Shown: in pieces, positions 1 to 12,821 of the stretch
Numbering within the stretch: position 1 is the first letter of the stretch
Layout: each line of letters starts with the position of its first letter
Source: Geosiphon pyriformis
Taxonomy: Eukaryota; Glomeromycota; Glomeromycetes; Archaeosporales; Geosiphonaceae
Direction: 5' to 3'
DNA: 40,921 nucleotides
NCBI GenBank assembly: GCA_016748015.1
Contig: JAAOMT010000241.1
Location: 1 to 40,921, forward strand
Notes under the pieces: generated by a model
Told to the model about the DNA's origin: nothing
The model's database searches: none
Seen by the model: only the letters and a program-made list of their open reading frames with translations
Translations under genes and position numbers: made by a program

Positions 1-818
1 ATTTAGTCTTTGAAAAAGTTTTAGAGAGCAGAGAAAATTTAACTTTTAAAGAAATTGCTTAGATATGTAATCATTAATCTCGTCAAAATTTGAGCAGCTT
101 ATAATTAGATACTATTATAATACAAAGCTAATGGATTTACAACAATATATTCAGAGGAAAACTTTTATTATTTTTTGGTCTGAAAAATGCCTATGTTATA
201 AAATAAAAACTACTATATCTTTGACTCAATACAAAAGTTTTGTATTTTATTTATTTAGCCATTTTTTTGAAATCGGCTTTTCCCATAATATTTATTAAAA
301 AATAAACCAATGACTCTATAAAATTGTACAAAAAATTAGCATTGAAAAAATATCAATTATAAGCTTGTGCTGTTATGAACTTTCCGATCGATTCAATAAT
401 TTTTATATGATGCTTCATTTTATAACTGACTTCATCCTAATTTCATAAATTAAGTTGAATCAGTTTTGGGGCTGAGCTAATCAGGGAAAAGAACAAAAAA
501 TTTTTTTTTAAAAAAAAAACAATATAAACAATAGCATTGAAAGATAGACATATTAATTCTACTATTGATTCTTTTAAATTTTTTATATGTTTAATTGTTT
601 TATTCAAATTATTAGTTTTATATAATATATCTGCTTTTTTTTTCTATTATAAAAAAGCCCAACAGAATTTTGCTTAAATAAAATGATACAAAATAAAATA
701 ATTTATTATTTTAGATTATTTTAAAACTTGAAAAATTTGTAAATTTAAAATTTAGCATATTATTATTAACATATTAATAAAATTTACTAAATTTATTTTA
801 TCATCAATATTTTTACAA
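1..818 (+). repeat. Left arm of 0.8-kb inverted repeat
   Basis: This stretch matches the reverse complement of 8,407-9,224 almost base for base, including a long A/T homopolymer run near 500-520 and the motif AAAAAAGCCCAACAGAAT near 650. Only scattered single-base differences and one-base indels are visible. Similarity ends around the ATCATCAATATT motif at about 805-816. No gene is recognisable in it. Confidence 0.9.
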
Positions 819-2593
819 TAGCTATTTAAATCTTATTCTCATCATAATATCATAAAAAATTATATTCTAAAAATTATGATTACAATAAACGTGTGACTTT
901 ACGCAAAATAAGAAATCAAAAATAAATGAAACATTTATTACTGAAAAACTTTAAAGAATCAAGGAATGATAATATATTTAGTCAATGTATCAGATAACTA
1001 TGTTTTTGTTAAAAGATATTAAAATACACATATATTATATATATTCATTTGTATTTTCACTAACTTACTTATAATATTTGAAAAGGTCATGCTCATTGAA
1101 AATAAATATACTGAATGACAAGGGAATTTTTCAAGAAATATATTGCGAAGAAAATTATCAAGTTTTTTAAAATTTATGAGTTAATAACTCAGCAAAATCT
1201 TTCCTTTCCTTATTTTTTCAAAGTATTATCGCTATATTTGAATTCTTTACATATGATTTTATTAAATCCAAATCCAATATTTGGAATGATTCTGAAAAAA
1301 CTTTAGGAAATGTAATATTCGCAATTCAAATAAAATTATCAAATACTTGCCAAAGTAACATAATATTATTTTCTAAATGAATTTAGATAAAAATTCTAAT
1401 TCATAACCATCTTTAAGAAGAATTGCCAAATATCCTAAGAGAAAAAAAAAAGGAGAATTTGATATAATCTATAAGCCAACATGGATTAATCAAAAGATTG
1501 ATTTAAATAGTAAAAAACATTATGGCAAAGACAATTATTTATTTAGCCGTTATTTATTTTGTATTGAAATTAATTCATTCAATTTGTATCATTTTTTCAC
1601 TTGGTAATTGATTATTCCAAGTTACGTTTATTAAGAATGTATTTTGTTTATCAACAAATTTTTATTTACGAGTTGTTCTGATAAAATAAATGATCGCGTG
1701 GTATAAGCTTTTGAACTAAATGAATCCATGGTAGGTACGGTTTATTATGATCTATACTCAGGCAACATCTCATAATATAATCGGTGTAATATAAAAAAAT
1801 TTGCGACTTCCAATTATGTCAACCAGCCAATTAAAAAATAACATATTAAAAACGAATACCTAGTTTCATTTAGAAATCCCCAATGTTGATTGATGACTCA
1901 GGTAGTAAATCTGAATCTGAAGTTTTTTTGATCTATAATGAAAAAATTTACATTCAATAATAATATTATTATTATTGTTGTTGTTGTTATTCATATTTCT
2001 AATAAGATTAGCAAAATATAATTACTGAAATCGTTAATGAAATAGGTTATTTTGATGCCTGAAAAAATGTTATTGCTAATTCAAAAGATTTTAAAATGTT
2101 TATGATATCTTATAATTTTTCTTTGTTTATAAGATTGATAAAAATGTTTTAGTTATTATTGACATTTCAATTGATGTTTCTAATTTTTCATTTCATAATC
2201 AGTATAAAATGAGTCAAGGTTTCTTGTTATTCATTCACAGATGTAGTAAAAAATTTAATAATTCACATGCCGTCGACTTATTTTTAATATCTTGTTTGTT
2301 AACAAACAAGTGAATAGTATGAGAAATTCAAGAAAGTCATTATTATTTCTTCTGAATCTATAAATACACACACCATATTAGCATTATTATCACTAACAAC
2401 AAAATATATATTAAATTCTTCAAGTTTTGTTAATAAAAATGAAAGAAATTATATTTTTTAAAGCATAAAAAGAGGATTCACTATTTTAAATTCTAGGGTA
2501 AGTTATTGAGAAGTTATTTCAATGAATCCAATTTTGCTGCAAGCTGTCCATAAATCAGTTGTGATAGTTACAAATCAGCAATCAAAACTTTTA
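819..2593. other. AT-rich interior of the element, no recognisable gene
   Basis: No complete gene is supported here. A 66-codon open stretch without a start codon lies on the plus strand at 1,407-1,604 (it contains the residues KKKGEFDIIYKPTW). A second open stretch lies near 2,120-2,300 (it contains VLVIIDISIDVSN). Either could be debris of a transposon protein, but I recognise no family. A short (ATT)/(GTT) microsatellite lies at about 1,963-1,989. Confidence 0.4.
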
Positions 2594-3830
2594 AAAAAAT
2601 TGCAAAATTAAACTTCATTCTCAAAATGGAGAGTAAAAAATATTGCAATAATTATATTTATTCTATAACTCTATTTTGAAAATCTGTACTTCAAAATAAA
2701 ACTCGTTTTTGGTCTTATTATTCTGCATCATCACTATTTATTTGTAGCCATTTAATATAATACAAGGATTAAAGATATCTTATTGAAGTAATTTAATAAG
2801 ATACTTTCATTCAAAAGTATTTGAATTCAAGAAGTTCTTGTTTAACTCAAAAATTCATGTAATATTTAATTAATTGCATTAAGCTCAACTTGCCTTAACT
2901 CAATTTTCTTTATTTAGAATAATTGAATGAGCTAAAGCTTTAATACAGTTTGTATTGTACGTTTTTCATCCAACCAAATTTTTAATTTTAAAGATTTACC
3001 TTCCCTATCATATCCCACTACATCATGTACACAAAGGAAAATTCAGTTTTTCTTCTTATTTGTTTGATCGATATTGAAATAAACGAGATTTAAACCAGGT
3101 AAAACATGCTAGTTTTTAACTAAAAATAAGAATAAATCAGGAAAAAATAAGAAGTTATATTGAAAAATATATTCGAAATTAAGTTGGTTTCCCACAAAGA
3201 ATACTCAATAATTGATTAAGCAATATAAATAATAATAATAATAAAGTTCTAATTATGGAAAGTTAACGGCATCATTTTTTTTGAAAGATGACAAAAATTA
3301 CCAGTGTTCTCATAAATTGATACCTTGACCTTTCACAATTCTCTTTACTAATTTATAATATTGTTATATGGAGCGAGAAATATAATTCAAATAACAGAAC
3401 TTTTGTAAAAGGCAATACAGTTTCACTTTGTGTAGATATTGCATGGAATTAGTTTAAACTTGTTTCTAATACTAATTTTGATAGCTTATACATATTTTTG
3501 TCAATATGAAAGAAAATCTTTTCGATAATCCAAAAAAAAATCCTCAAGTTTTCTGAAGAAAAAGCTAAGACATCTTATTATCTTTTCTTCAAATCAAACA
3601 CACTCTTTAAACTCAAATCTTTATTCAACACCTAACAATATTTTTCAATTTTTCACAAGTAAAATATTAGATCAAGAAACTTATCAAAATTTAACCATTA
3701 AAAATTCCCCTAATGACAGCTGAATTGGCCAAAATTGTGCACAAACCATTTTCTAGACTAGCCAAAAAAAGGAACCAATATTAGTATATTTTTCAGAAAC
3801 GGAAAAAAATGATGAAAAAGCATTTAAACT
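2594..3830 (-). repeat. 1.2-kb degenerate repeat, copy 1
   Basis: This region shares long diverged stretches with 3,831-5,000 (inverted) and 6,650-7,905 (direct). Shared landmarks include CTCAAAATGGAG near its left end, a (TAA)n tract, CCTTTCACAA, and CTTTGTGTAGATATTGCAT. Copies 1 and 2 meet tail to tail at about 3,830. It is written as minus because the conserved reading frame of the family lies on that strand here. Confidence 0.75.
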
Positions 3831-5000
3831 CACTTAAAAAGTAGCGCCAAATTTGATAATGGCTTAAGTAGGGATAATTTTTAAATTCAAAAAACTTTTT
3901 GAAAGTGTTGAAACCCTTTCATATTAGCCATTTCTGGTTAGGACATTTAGATATAAATTTTTGGTGGGTAATTGTCGGAATATATGGAGCGCTCTTTTAA
4001 CCAAGTTTGAATGTTGGTGAGAAAAAAATTTATTTTCTGAAAAAGGTCTTTTTTTTTGGCTTATACGTATAGTCCAAAATTTTTTTTTAAGAGAGTTCGT
4101 AATGGATAAATTTTAATAAATTTCTTGAGCTAATATTTTATTTGTGAAAATTAGAAAAATATTATGAAGTGCTGAATAAAAATTTGAGTCAAAGAGTATG
4201 TTTAAATTGAAAACAAATAATTAGATGTTTTTAGCTTTTTCCGGAAAGTTGAGGATTTTTTTGGATTGTCGAGAAGCTTTTCTTTTATAGTGACAAAATA
4301 TTATATAAGCTATTAAAATCAGCTTCAGAGCCAGGTTTGACTGATTTCCATGCAATATCTACACAAAGTGAAACTGTATTGCCTTTTACAAAGTTTCTGC
4401 GATTTAAATCGTATTTCTTGTGCCATAGAACAATATATTATAGGTTAGTAAAGAGAATTTGTGAAAGGTCAAGATACCAATTATGAGAACACTGGTAATT
4501 TTCGTCATCATTCAAAAAAAATAATACTGTTAACTTTGAATAATTAGAACTTTATTATTATCAATATTATTAATATTGCTTATACAATTATTGATTCTTG
4601 GTGGGACACTAACTTTATTTCAAAAAAAAATTTTCAATTAACTTCTTATTTTAAATTAGAAACCAGCATGTTTTATTAGCTTTCAATCTAGTTTATTCAA
4701 TATCGACCAAACAAATATAAAGAAAAATCGTATTTCCGTAATGGAACACGATGAAGAAGTAAATCTTTAAAATTAGAAATTCAGTAGATTTGGATGAAAA
4801 CATACAATCTAAACTGTGTCAAAACTTTATTTTTAAACATACAAAATAAAGGGATATTGAGTTTAGGCAGGTGATGATGATTATGATTATGATGATGATA
4901 CAGAATAGTAAGACAAAAAACGAGTTTCATTTTGGAAGTACAGATTTTCAAAAAATAGAGTCCAGATCATTTGATTGATAAAAGATTAATCAAAAGCTTG
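3831..5000 (+). repeat. 1.2-kb degenerate repeat, copy 2 (inverted against copies 1 and 3)
   Basis: Read on the plus strand, this copy carries the family's coding-like strand. It aligns with the reverse complement of copy 3 along its whole length, including a region near 3,900-4,050 that copy 1 has lost or scrambled. Copy 1 and copy 2 together form an imperfect foldback of about 2.4 kb. Confidence 0.75.
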
Positions 5001-5556
5001 ATGTTGAACCAGATATGTATTATTTGTTATAAGAATAAAAAAGCTTAATTTTTGGGATGCCTTAATAGCTATGGACCATGAGTTAAAAGATATTTTGAGA
5101 TCATAAAGCCAAAATTTAAAGAATTTATGATTATCAACTTCAAATTAGTTCGAGTGATAGTAAGAAGCTTATAGAATTTCTAAAATAAAATATATTTAAT
5201 TTAAATATTAAATTGCTTATCTTAAGCATTTTAGTATACGTTTTGCTTGGAATGCTGTAAATAATAACACTCAATCTTAAACAAAAATAAGCGTGTACAC
5301 TTTAAGGCAACCTCACGTTGGCAATCACCAATTTACCCATCATATGATTTCACTTGCCAGTATGTTGTATAATCTTTAAATCACCAATATGGATAATTAT
5401 GTTCCAAGTCTACCATCGAGTGTTTATGTAGGACTAACATCAGGGTCAGATAATTTTATCAAAGAGAGCCTGATAAATATTTCTAAAATTTCTTTCTTAG
5501 ATTTTAAAGAATCATTTATTTTTACTATCCCGACATTGGATTTACTAATTGATTAA
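4150..5556 (+). pseudogene. Decayed coding sequence of unknown family inside the element
   Basis: Copy 2 of the 1.2-kb repeat has a plus-strand frame near 4,290-4,460 whose residues (LTDFHAISTQSETVLPFTK) are closely matched by the minus-strand frame of copy 3. This suggests the repeat once encoded protein. Downstream, the stretch before the TAA at 5,377 contains RQPHVGNHQFTHHMISLA, followed by a 58-codon stretch up to the TAA at 5,554. Several stops and frameshifts break it. An acidic Asp-rich run lies near 4,865-4,900. I do not recognise the family. A transposon-encoded protein is the simplest guess from its position, but nothing in the sequence proves it. Confidence 0.35.
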
Positions 5557-6649
5557 CTTAGTTTTTGGCAAAGAATAACATTCTTCAAATATATATTGTT
5601 CCAAATCATCCAAATTAAGTTTTGCTTGCTAAGTCTATTAAATAGGCTTTTAGAAAAGATAAAAAATGAAAGATTTCTATGTAGTAACTTTTATCTGCTT
5701 TTTGATAAGTTTGTTTTCCCAAAAAACAGTAATTAGAAAAATATTTTGCAAAAATCAAATCTTGAAAGATTAAAGAGCACTATTATTATAAACCTTATCA
5801 TTAAAGTCTAATCATACAAATTTCAAAACCCCCTTTTTTGAGTCATATTTGTAAACATCATATTTCTTCATTTTGTGACAAAGATCTAAAATTATTCTTA
5901 TACTTAATGTTATAACTTATATACATTTGAATTGTCAAAATCTTATCTTTAATTTGTCTTTAAATTTAATTTTAGGTGGAAAATTTGATTTAATTCACAT
6001 CATTAGGTTAATTATTATAAACTGCAAAAGGTAATATTAAAATTAATTATTTTTTATAGCCAAAAAGGCTATTATAATCAATCAATTCTTCATTAATCTG
6101 TTTTAAACCATTTTGTGTCTAAATATCGATAAAAATTTGAAGATCCCTGTGTTCCGCAAATGTTAAAATCATTATAAATTCATTGGTTATAACATTTTTG
6201 GTAATTCCACAGCATTCAAGGACATATTTGCAAAATGAACTTCTAAGATGCACAATAAACCATTTAAATGCATTTTTTGGTTTAAAAAAGAAATAGGGAT
6301 AACAAAAATCATATATATTAATCTTTTAAGATCTCACAGATTACTTTACATGTCTATAAATAGACTTAAGTTATATATCTTTTTTTCAGTTTAATTTAGT
6401 TTCATTTCCATATGGCATATGTTTACCAAGACTCTGATTCTTTTTTTAATGATGTGTTCAGTACTTTTTCTCCCTTATATGGTACAATAAATCTCTATAT
6501 AGAAAAATTGCCATGTAACATATAACTATTGTTTTGTTTTACATATGATTTCAAATATATATACATATCGAGATTTTGAATATTTTATCAAGCTACCATC
6601 AACATCAACATAGACGCAAAATAAGACAATAATTCTCTAAATTTGAACA
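5557..6649. other. AT-rich interior, nothing recognised
   Basis: No reading frame with convincing composition, no RNA gene and no copy of the 1.2-kb repeat is visible between the coding-like remnant and repeat copy 3. Confidence 0.4.
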
Positions 6650-7905
6650 ATAAAAATATACAAATTAAACTTTTTTCTCAAAATGGAGGAGAAAAAAATG
6701 TTATTTCCCAATTTAAGAATTTGATTATGATTTGGATTAATCAAGAGATTGCAAGCTTTAACCACTTTTGTTAATTCTTTGTCAATCAAATGATCTAGAA
6801 TTTCCAACAACTTTATTTTTGAAAATCTGTACTTCCAATTTGAAACTCGTTTTTGTCTTAATATTCTGTATCATCATCAAAATCATCCTCATAATCATCA
6901 CCTGCCTAAGCCCAATTTCCCTTTATTTAGTCTATTCAAAAATAAAGTTTTGACACAGTTGAGATTGTATGTTCTCATCCAAATCTACTGAATTTTTAAT
7001 TATAAAGATTTACTTCTTCATCGTGTTCCACCACCTCATTGAAAATATATTCAAAATTAAGTTAGTTTCCCACCAAGGATATTCAATAATTGAATAAGCA
7101 ATATAAATAATAATAATAATAATAATAATAATAAAGTTCTGATTTTGCAAGTTAAGGCATCCTTTTTGTAATTACCAGCGTTCTCTTAATTGGTACCTTG
7201 GCCTTTCACAAATTCCCTTTATTGTATGCACAAGAACTACAATTTAAGTCGCAGGAGAACTTTTGTGAAAGGCAATATGGTTTAACTTTGTGTAGATATT
7301 GCATTGAAATCAGTAAAACCTGGCTTTAATAATAATTTTAATAGCTTATATATCATTTTGTCGCTATAAAAAAGAAGCTTTTCGACAATCAAAAAAAAAT
7401 CTTCAACTTTTCTGAAGAAGAGGCTAAAAACATCTAATTAGTTTTTCTTCGAATTAAACATGCTCTTTGAGCTCAAATATTTATTTAACACCTCACAATA
7501 TTTTTCCAATTTTTCAAGCGTAAAATGTTCAATAACAAAAATTTTGAATTAAACAATTAATCATTTGGAGAAATCCAAGAAACAGCCAATTATAAATCTT
7601 TAGATTCTCCTAGAGACAGAGCTTTTTCTGGGCTACACGTATCAGCCAAAAAAGCAGCCGAATTTTGTATCTTTTTCGGAAAATGAATATTTTTTTCGCC
7701 CACATCCAAACTTAGTTAAAAAAGTGTATCCATATATTTCGACAAGTATCCACCAAAAATTCAAATCACAATATCCTGATCAAAATGACCAAGATGAAAC
7801 AGTTTCAACACTTTCAAAAACTCTTACTGAATTTAAAAAAATAATTCTACTTAAGTCATTATCAAATTTAGCACATGGCCGCAAACAATCAATCAGAAGC
7901 TCATG
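6650..7905 (-). repeat. 1.2-kb degenerate repeat, copy 3
   Basis: This is the third copy of the repeat, in the same orientation as copy 1. It begins with the AATGGAGGAGAAAAAAATG region and ends near 7,905. Its (TAA)n tract (about 7,103-7,132) is longer than in copy 1. The weak plus-strand open frames within it are shadows. The conserved residues lie on the minus strand, for example FTDFNAISTQS near 7,290-7,325. Confidence 0.75.
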
Positions 7906-8406
7906 AAAATTTATCGCTTGTTTGGCGCTCCTTTGACAAATTGAAAATTAGATTTTATTATCTTCATTAAATACAGTCCTGGTGGCAAGTAATAGTGGTC
8001 AAATTTTTTTGGAATCACACAATTTTTTTAAACACGAACCCTGTAGGGTTTTTATTCAAGATCCCTTACTATTAATGCTATAATATATATATATAATTTA
8101 ATATATATCCTGTATTTACACAACCTTGAATATGGGCAAACATTCCACGATTATTAGTAAGTGCCACCTCTTCTAGAAGCTTTGCAAATGATTTTTCAGT
8201 TAATTACTTTTTTAATTATTTTTTTAATCAATCACGTTTTAATTTTATTATCAATATATTTTTTATTTACAAAGTATAACAAAAAATAACCTTCCATTCA
8301 ATTAGATTTAAATGAAATTTTATAATTAACGTATTGTTAAAAAGGCCAAAAAACACCATGGTGTTGCTATGTAAAATAAGATCCATTATTTTTACTTGAG
8401 CAGAAG
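7906..8406. other. AT-rich spacer before the right arm
   Basis: This spacer contains a short (AT)n tract at about 8,082-8,096 and otherwise no recognisable feature. It does not match 819-1,300, so the inverted repeat really ends at about 8,407. Confidence 0.4.
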
Positions 8407-9224
8407 CATATTGAAAGAATATTGATGATAAATAAATTTAGTGAATTTTATTAATATGTTAATAATAATATGCTAAATTTTAAATTTACAAATTTTTCAA
8501 GTTTTAAAATAATCTAAAATAATAAATTATTTTATTTTGTATCATTTTATTTAAGCAACATTCTGTTGGGCTTTTTTATAATAGAAAAAAGCAGATATAT
8601 TATATAAAACTAATAATTTGAATAAAACAATTAAACATATAAAAAATTTAAAAGAATCAATAGTAGAATTAATATGTCTATCTTTCAATGCTATTGTTTA
8701 TATTGTTTTTTTTTTAAAAAAAAATTTTTTGTTCTTTTCCCTGATTAGCTCAGCCCCAAAACTGATTCAACTTAATTTATGAAATTAGGATGAAGTCAGT
8801 TATAAAATGAAGCATCATATAAAAATTATTGAATCGATCGGAAAGTTCATAACAGCACAAGCTTATAATTGATATTTTTTCAATGCTAATTTTTTGTACA
8901 ATTTTATAGAGTCATTGGTTTATTTTTTAATAAATATTATGGGAAAAGCCGATTTCAAAAAAATGGCTAAATAAATAAAATACAAAACTTTTGTATTGAG
9001 TCAAAGATATAGTAGTTTTTATTTTATAACATAGGCATTTTTCAGACCAAAAAATAATAAAAGTTTTCCTCTGAATATATTGTTGTAAATCCATTAGCTT
9101 TGTATTATAATAGTATCTAATTATAAGCTGCTCAAATTTTGACGAGATTAATGATTACATATCTAAGCAATTTCTTTAAAAGTTAAATTTTCTCTGCTCT
9201 CTAAAACTTTTTCAAAGACTAAAT
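8407..9224 (-). repeat. Right arm of 0.8-kb inverted repeat
   Basis: This is the inverted counterpart of bases 1-818. Its outer end reads TCAAAGACTAAAT, followed by unrelated sequence from 9,225. The near identity of the arms contrasts with the heavily diverged repeats between them, so the arms are either young or kept alike by gene conversion. Confidence 0.9.
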
Positions 9225-9504
9225 CATCAATTTTAATAGTAGAGTAAATTTATACATAAATTTGTTTCACCTGTTGTTTTTTGAACTTGGTAATTATTAA
9301 CTAAAAAGTGATTGAACAAATAAATAATTTTCCTATAGTTGAAAACAATTCCCTACTTTAAAGATGAAATGGAATTATAAAATATGCGTAAATAAGTTAT
9401 TTGATAAAAATAATGCTTATTTTTTTAACCACTTTATAACCCTATTGAGATTGAAACCCCACAATGAGGAATATAATTCTAATTAATTAATGCTGGCGCA
9501 GAAC

Positions 9505-9702
9505 CTAATCCTGACCCAGTTCGTGATACTGATCGTGATCTTGACCTAGTTCGTGACTCTGTTCCTGATCCAGTTCATTAATCTGATCCTCCTCCTGATT
9601 CTGAAACGCAGGGGTTGGTAGAGCCGAGACGAAGATATGTGTGAGAAGAATTGTTGCAACCAAAAGAAAAATGAATGCACGGGTAAATCGTAGGTACAAC
9701 AT
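9505..9702 (-). CDS. Small secreted protein with acidic, Gln-rich repeated tail (65 aa)
   Basis: A single-exon frame of 65 codons. The N-terminus has the shape of a signal peptide: basic residues (Arg5, Arg8), then a hydrophobic core (FIFLLVATILLTHIFV, about residues 11-26), then Ser-Ala and Leu-Pro-Thr-Pro, which suggests cleavage after about residue 28. The mature part of about 37 residues is acidic, rich in Glu, Gln and Asp, and has no Cys. It repeats the hexapeptide HELGQD (once as NELDQE). A TATA box lies 78 nt upstream of the ATG. The gene lies 280 bp outside the right arm of the inverted-repeat element. I know no named family. Secretion is inferred from the N-terminus, and an effector or signalling peptide role is only a possibility. 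An overlapping frame starting at 9,734 lacks these properties. Confidence 0.6.
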   Translation of the reverse strand: MLYLRFTRAFIFLLVATILLTHIFVSALPTPAFQNQEEDQINELDQEQSHELGQDHDQYHELGQD

Positions 9703-9779
9703 TTTGAAAAAATTAAAATTGATAGGAAAAGCAAAAGAAATTTTGTCGATTAAATAGATGATTTCAAAGGTGCTTTCTT

Positions 9780-9785
9780 TTTATA
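9780..9785 (-). promoter_or_regulatory. TATA box of the small secreted protein gene
   Basis: Read on the minus strand, the sequence is CTTTATAAAAAG, a good TATA element. It lies 78 nt before the ATG at 9,702, which would leave a 5' leader of about 50 nt. Spacing and motif are the only evidence. Confidence 0.4.
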
Positions 9786-12700
9786 AAGAATTTTTTCTAG
9801 TTGATTCTAGCTTGAAAAAGATTTAATATATTTCAGAATTCACTTTTAAAAAATCAAAATATCAAAACTTGTTTAGTTTTCAAATTAAAATTTATTGATT
9901 AATTTTAAGGGAATGAGATCAAGAATATTTAGCCTCTTACCTTTTGAAGCTAGAATAAACTCTATCATCGAGAAAATCATCGCTCATTGTATTATTGCTA
10001 AATAAATATGGTTTTTACTGGATTCTCATATTATTTGGTGAGCTAAATTTTCCCTAAAAAAGCTATAACTTGAAAAGTTTTAACAAAAGCAAATGTTTTA
10101 TAGTTTAGAATTAATAATCACAAAAGTTAATTCTGTTTTTCATTGTCATTGCTGTTTTCAATCTAAATGAAAACCAAATGCTCCATTCTTTGGGAACTTG
10201 AACATAATGGGGAAATTAATATTTACACTCTGATTGATAATCGCCATTGAAAACTAGTTTGATGACTAAATAAATGATATGGTCTGGACCATTTCGGGAT
10301 ATGTATCACTGGAAAATAAAAATAGCCCTCTTTTCACCTACCTCTTTTGTTACGGATGTAGATAAATTAAAGGTAAAGATACGAATTTTTAAGTTCGCTT
10401 AACTTTATTGATATTCTTTTTTCTAGGGCACTTTATCTAACGATTATTATCGATAATAAAATGATTAAAGTTGAACTACACGTATTCCAACGTTTAAGAA
10501 CTTCTTTTTTACCAGCAAAAGCACCGCACCACCTGTGACGCAACACAGCTTAAATGCCTCCAAGGTTTTAGTATTTATTGCTGATTTCAATAATTAATTC
10601 TATTTACTCAGCATAATACAAAAGATTTTGTATAATACACCACATTAAAGAAAGATAACATGTTGTTGACATCTTTATAAGCTTTTACGATTCTTGATAG
10701 TGTTACCAGATATATGTGTCAGCAGAAATTGTGGAAAAAGTTTACATTTATTTAAATAGTGTTATAGAATTAGAGTTATAAATTGTAACAAAAAAAGATA
10801 TTTCTTTGAATAATCTTTTGCTGAAGCTTTTGTTCACATTTGGGTTTTGTATATAAACATTGAGTGAGTGAAAAGAATATGTATATTAATCCAATATTAT
10901 TGTGTATATATCTCAACTTCTCTCCAATATGTAAAGTATATTTGCCTTGGCAAGCAAAAAAAGCTACATTTTTTCCAATCAAAGACCTTTATGATCACAA
11001 TGTCTATTGTTTTTTTTTAACACAATTTAAAGTTTCTCTCATGAGTTGAAGCAAAAGATGTGTTAATATTTGTTGGTTATCAACCTATTACACTTGGCTA
11101 GCTCAATTTCACGGTGTTTTGAAAACTAACAAAATCAGTCTTTCTTTTTTATAGATTACAAATCCAATTTTTAATTGAGAGCACCAGATTGACAATGCAT
11201 TCAACACATTTTAATCAACATGAACTTGATCGTAAATGGATCTTTATTTTGGATCAGCTTGATCAAATTGAAGCAGACTTGATCCTGAATTTGGACAAGA
11301 AATATCAGCCTCTTTGGGTGAGGCGGAAAATGAAGTGATTTAAATCGAAAACGAGAATCGAATTGATTATGATTTAATGATAATAAAACAATGTACCCCA
11401 TTATTTGAGTTATATTGGTGATTATGAGACTGACTTGTTTTTTTGTGATGAATCAAGAATCTCAAATAAACAATTGTCTACAGGAACTATAAGACAGTCA
11501 TAAGATTAAGTCTATGACAAAGTTTGGAAGACCAAAGAATTACTAGAGGTCGTCGAAAATCTATCACGGCTACTTTTCAACGTTAAGCTGATGTTTGATT
11601 GATAGTTTTTAAAATTAAAATAGCGTATCATTATAAATTTATTAATTGTTAGGGTAAATGAGATAACTCAACTTATAGTTTTCGGTTGAATAAAGTTTAA
11701 CTTTTTCAAGTATATTATTAATATTTATCTCAAATGTGTGAAAAAAAGGTACGCTCTTTATGATCTATTGTATATATTCATGTGCTATCTGGTTTGGGTG
11801 TTTATCGAAAAAAAAATTCGATTTCGTGACGGATTTTAATATTAGGTTTCATAAAATCCAAGTCATTTTTATAGAATAGAATTTTTTTGAAAGTTAATTT
11901 AGATATTAAGCAGAATGTATATATATTTTTAATGCATGAATAGAGATAATGCCTTTTTAAACCCTATCTTCGCAAAATATTAATTTTATAAGGTATTCGA
12001 TCTGGAAATTGCGTAAATGGTTATTTTATTGGATTAGTATTGATACGAATTAAAAAAATATCTTTTCATCAAATGCTAAACGTTTTAATTAAAGATATTG
12101 AATTTCATATTTGAAAATTTTTAACAATAAAGTTTGCAATAAAGAATTTCTAAACTCTTGTTGTTCAAGATTTAAGTATATTGAAATTTAGAAACACAAT
12201 AAATTTGGTTAGGTTTATTTATACCAGAGCTCAATGAAGAAATAAAGGAATTTAATATTGATTACATTTTTGAGTGAGAATGAATTATGATAATTTTTTT
12301 AAATTTCAAGGTATAAAAGATTATAAATTTTGAACCAGCTGTTCTGAGGTTTTATTCATATTCCAGAGCTTGAATATTAATACTTTCAATTTCTTTCTTT
12401 CTTTTACTCAATCTTACTGGTTGTTTTATTAGAATTTATTTTAGAAAATAATTCCCAATACACCACATTTTATATTAGATTTTAAATTAATTATATTTCA
12501 AAAATATATCATCTTAATACCTACACTATCTAATAAAATTCTCGAAAAGCTTATTTAAAGTAAATGTATTGCCAAGTTTCTCAAAATCTTGGAATTTGTT
12601 TTCTATGCGCTCATTAACATTAATACTCATCTATAAAGTGAGGTTAACGACCTAGAAACAGATAAAAATTCAGTTTCAATTAAATTGATTTTATCGACTC

Positions 12701-12821
12701 GCTAAAATTTACAACCTTAAAAGTAGAATATGCATTTAGATTGTGAGACGAAAAATTCTTTGCCCTGAGGTGTATAATCCTCCAAAAATTGGATTGTAAC
12801 CAGTTTAACAGTAAAATTCCG
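9786..12821. other. AT-rich intergenic stretch, no supported gene
   Basis: Only short open frames of 40-70 codons with AT-driven composition occur. Two slightly GC-richer islands (10,255-10,390 and 11,200-11,400) contain short open stretches on the plus and minus strands, but no motif, intron pattern or start context supports a gene. No tRNA-like cloverleaf was noticed. Confidence 0.4.

Larger units (their letters stand above)
1..9224. mobile_element. Large inverted-repeat element, about 9.2 kb, unclassified
   Basis: The first bases of the window are the reverse complement of the bases ending at 9,224, and the match runs inward for about 0.82 kb, so bases 1 and 9,224 pair. The interior (819-8,406) is AT-rich and holds three copies of an older 1.2-kb repeat plus scraps of coding-like sequence, but no intact transposase. 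This is what a non-autonomous or decayed DNA transposon with very long terminal inverted repeats would look like. A plain inverted segmental duplication is the alternative. The outer left end coincides with the window edge, so the true terminus and any target-site duplication cannot be seen. No superfamily could be assigned. Confidence 0.55.

Noticed and set aside
9546-9734. Alternative 62-codon minus-strand frame over the small secreted protein
   Set aside because: It overlaps in another frame and lacks a clean cleavage region and the repeated tail. The frame starting at 9,702 has better composition and TATA spacing.
10776-11049. Overlapping open frames of 61-68 codons on both strands
   Set aside because: Composition follows the AT-rich background, with no motif, intron signals or promoter context.
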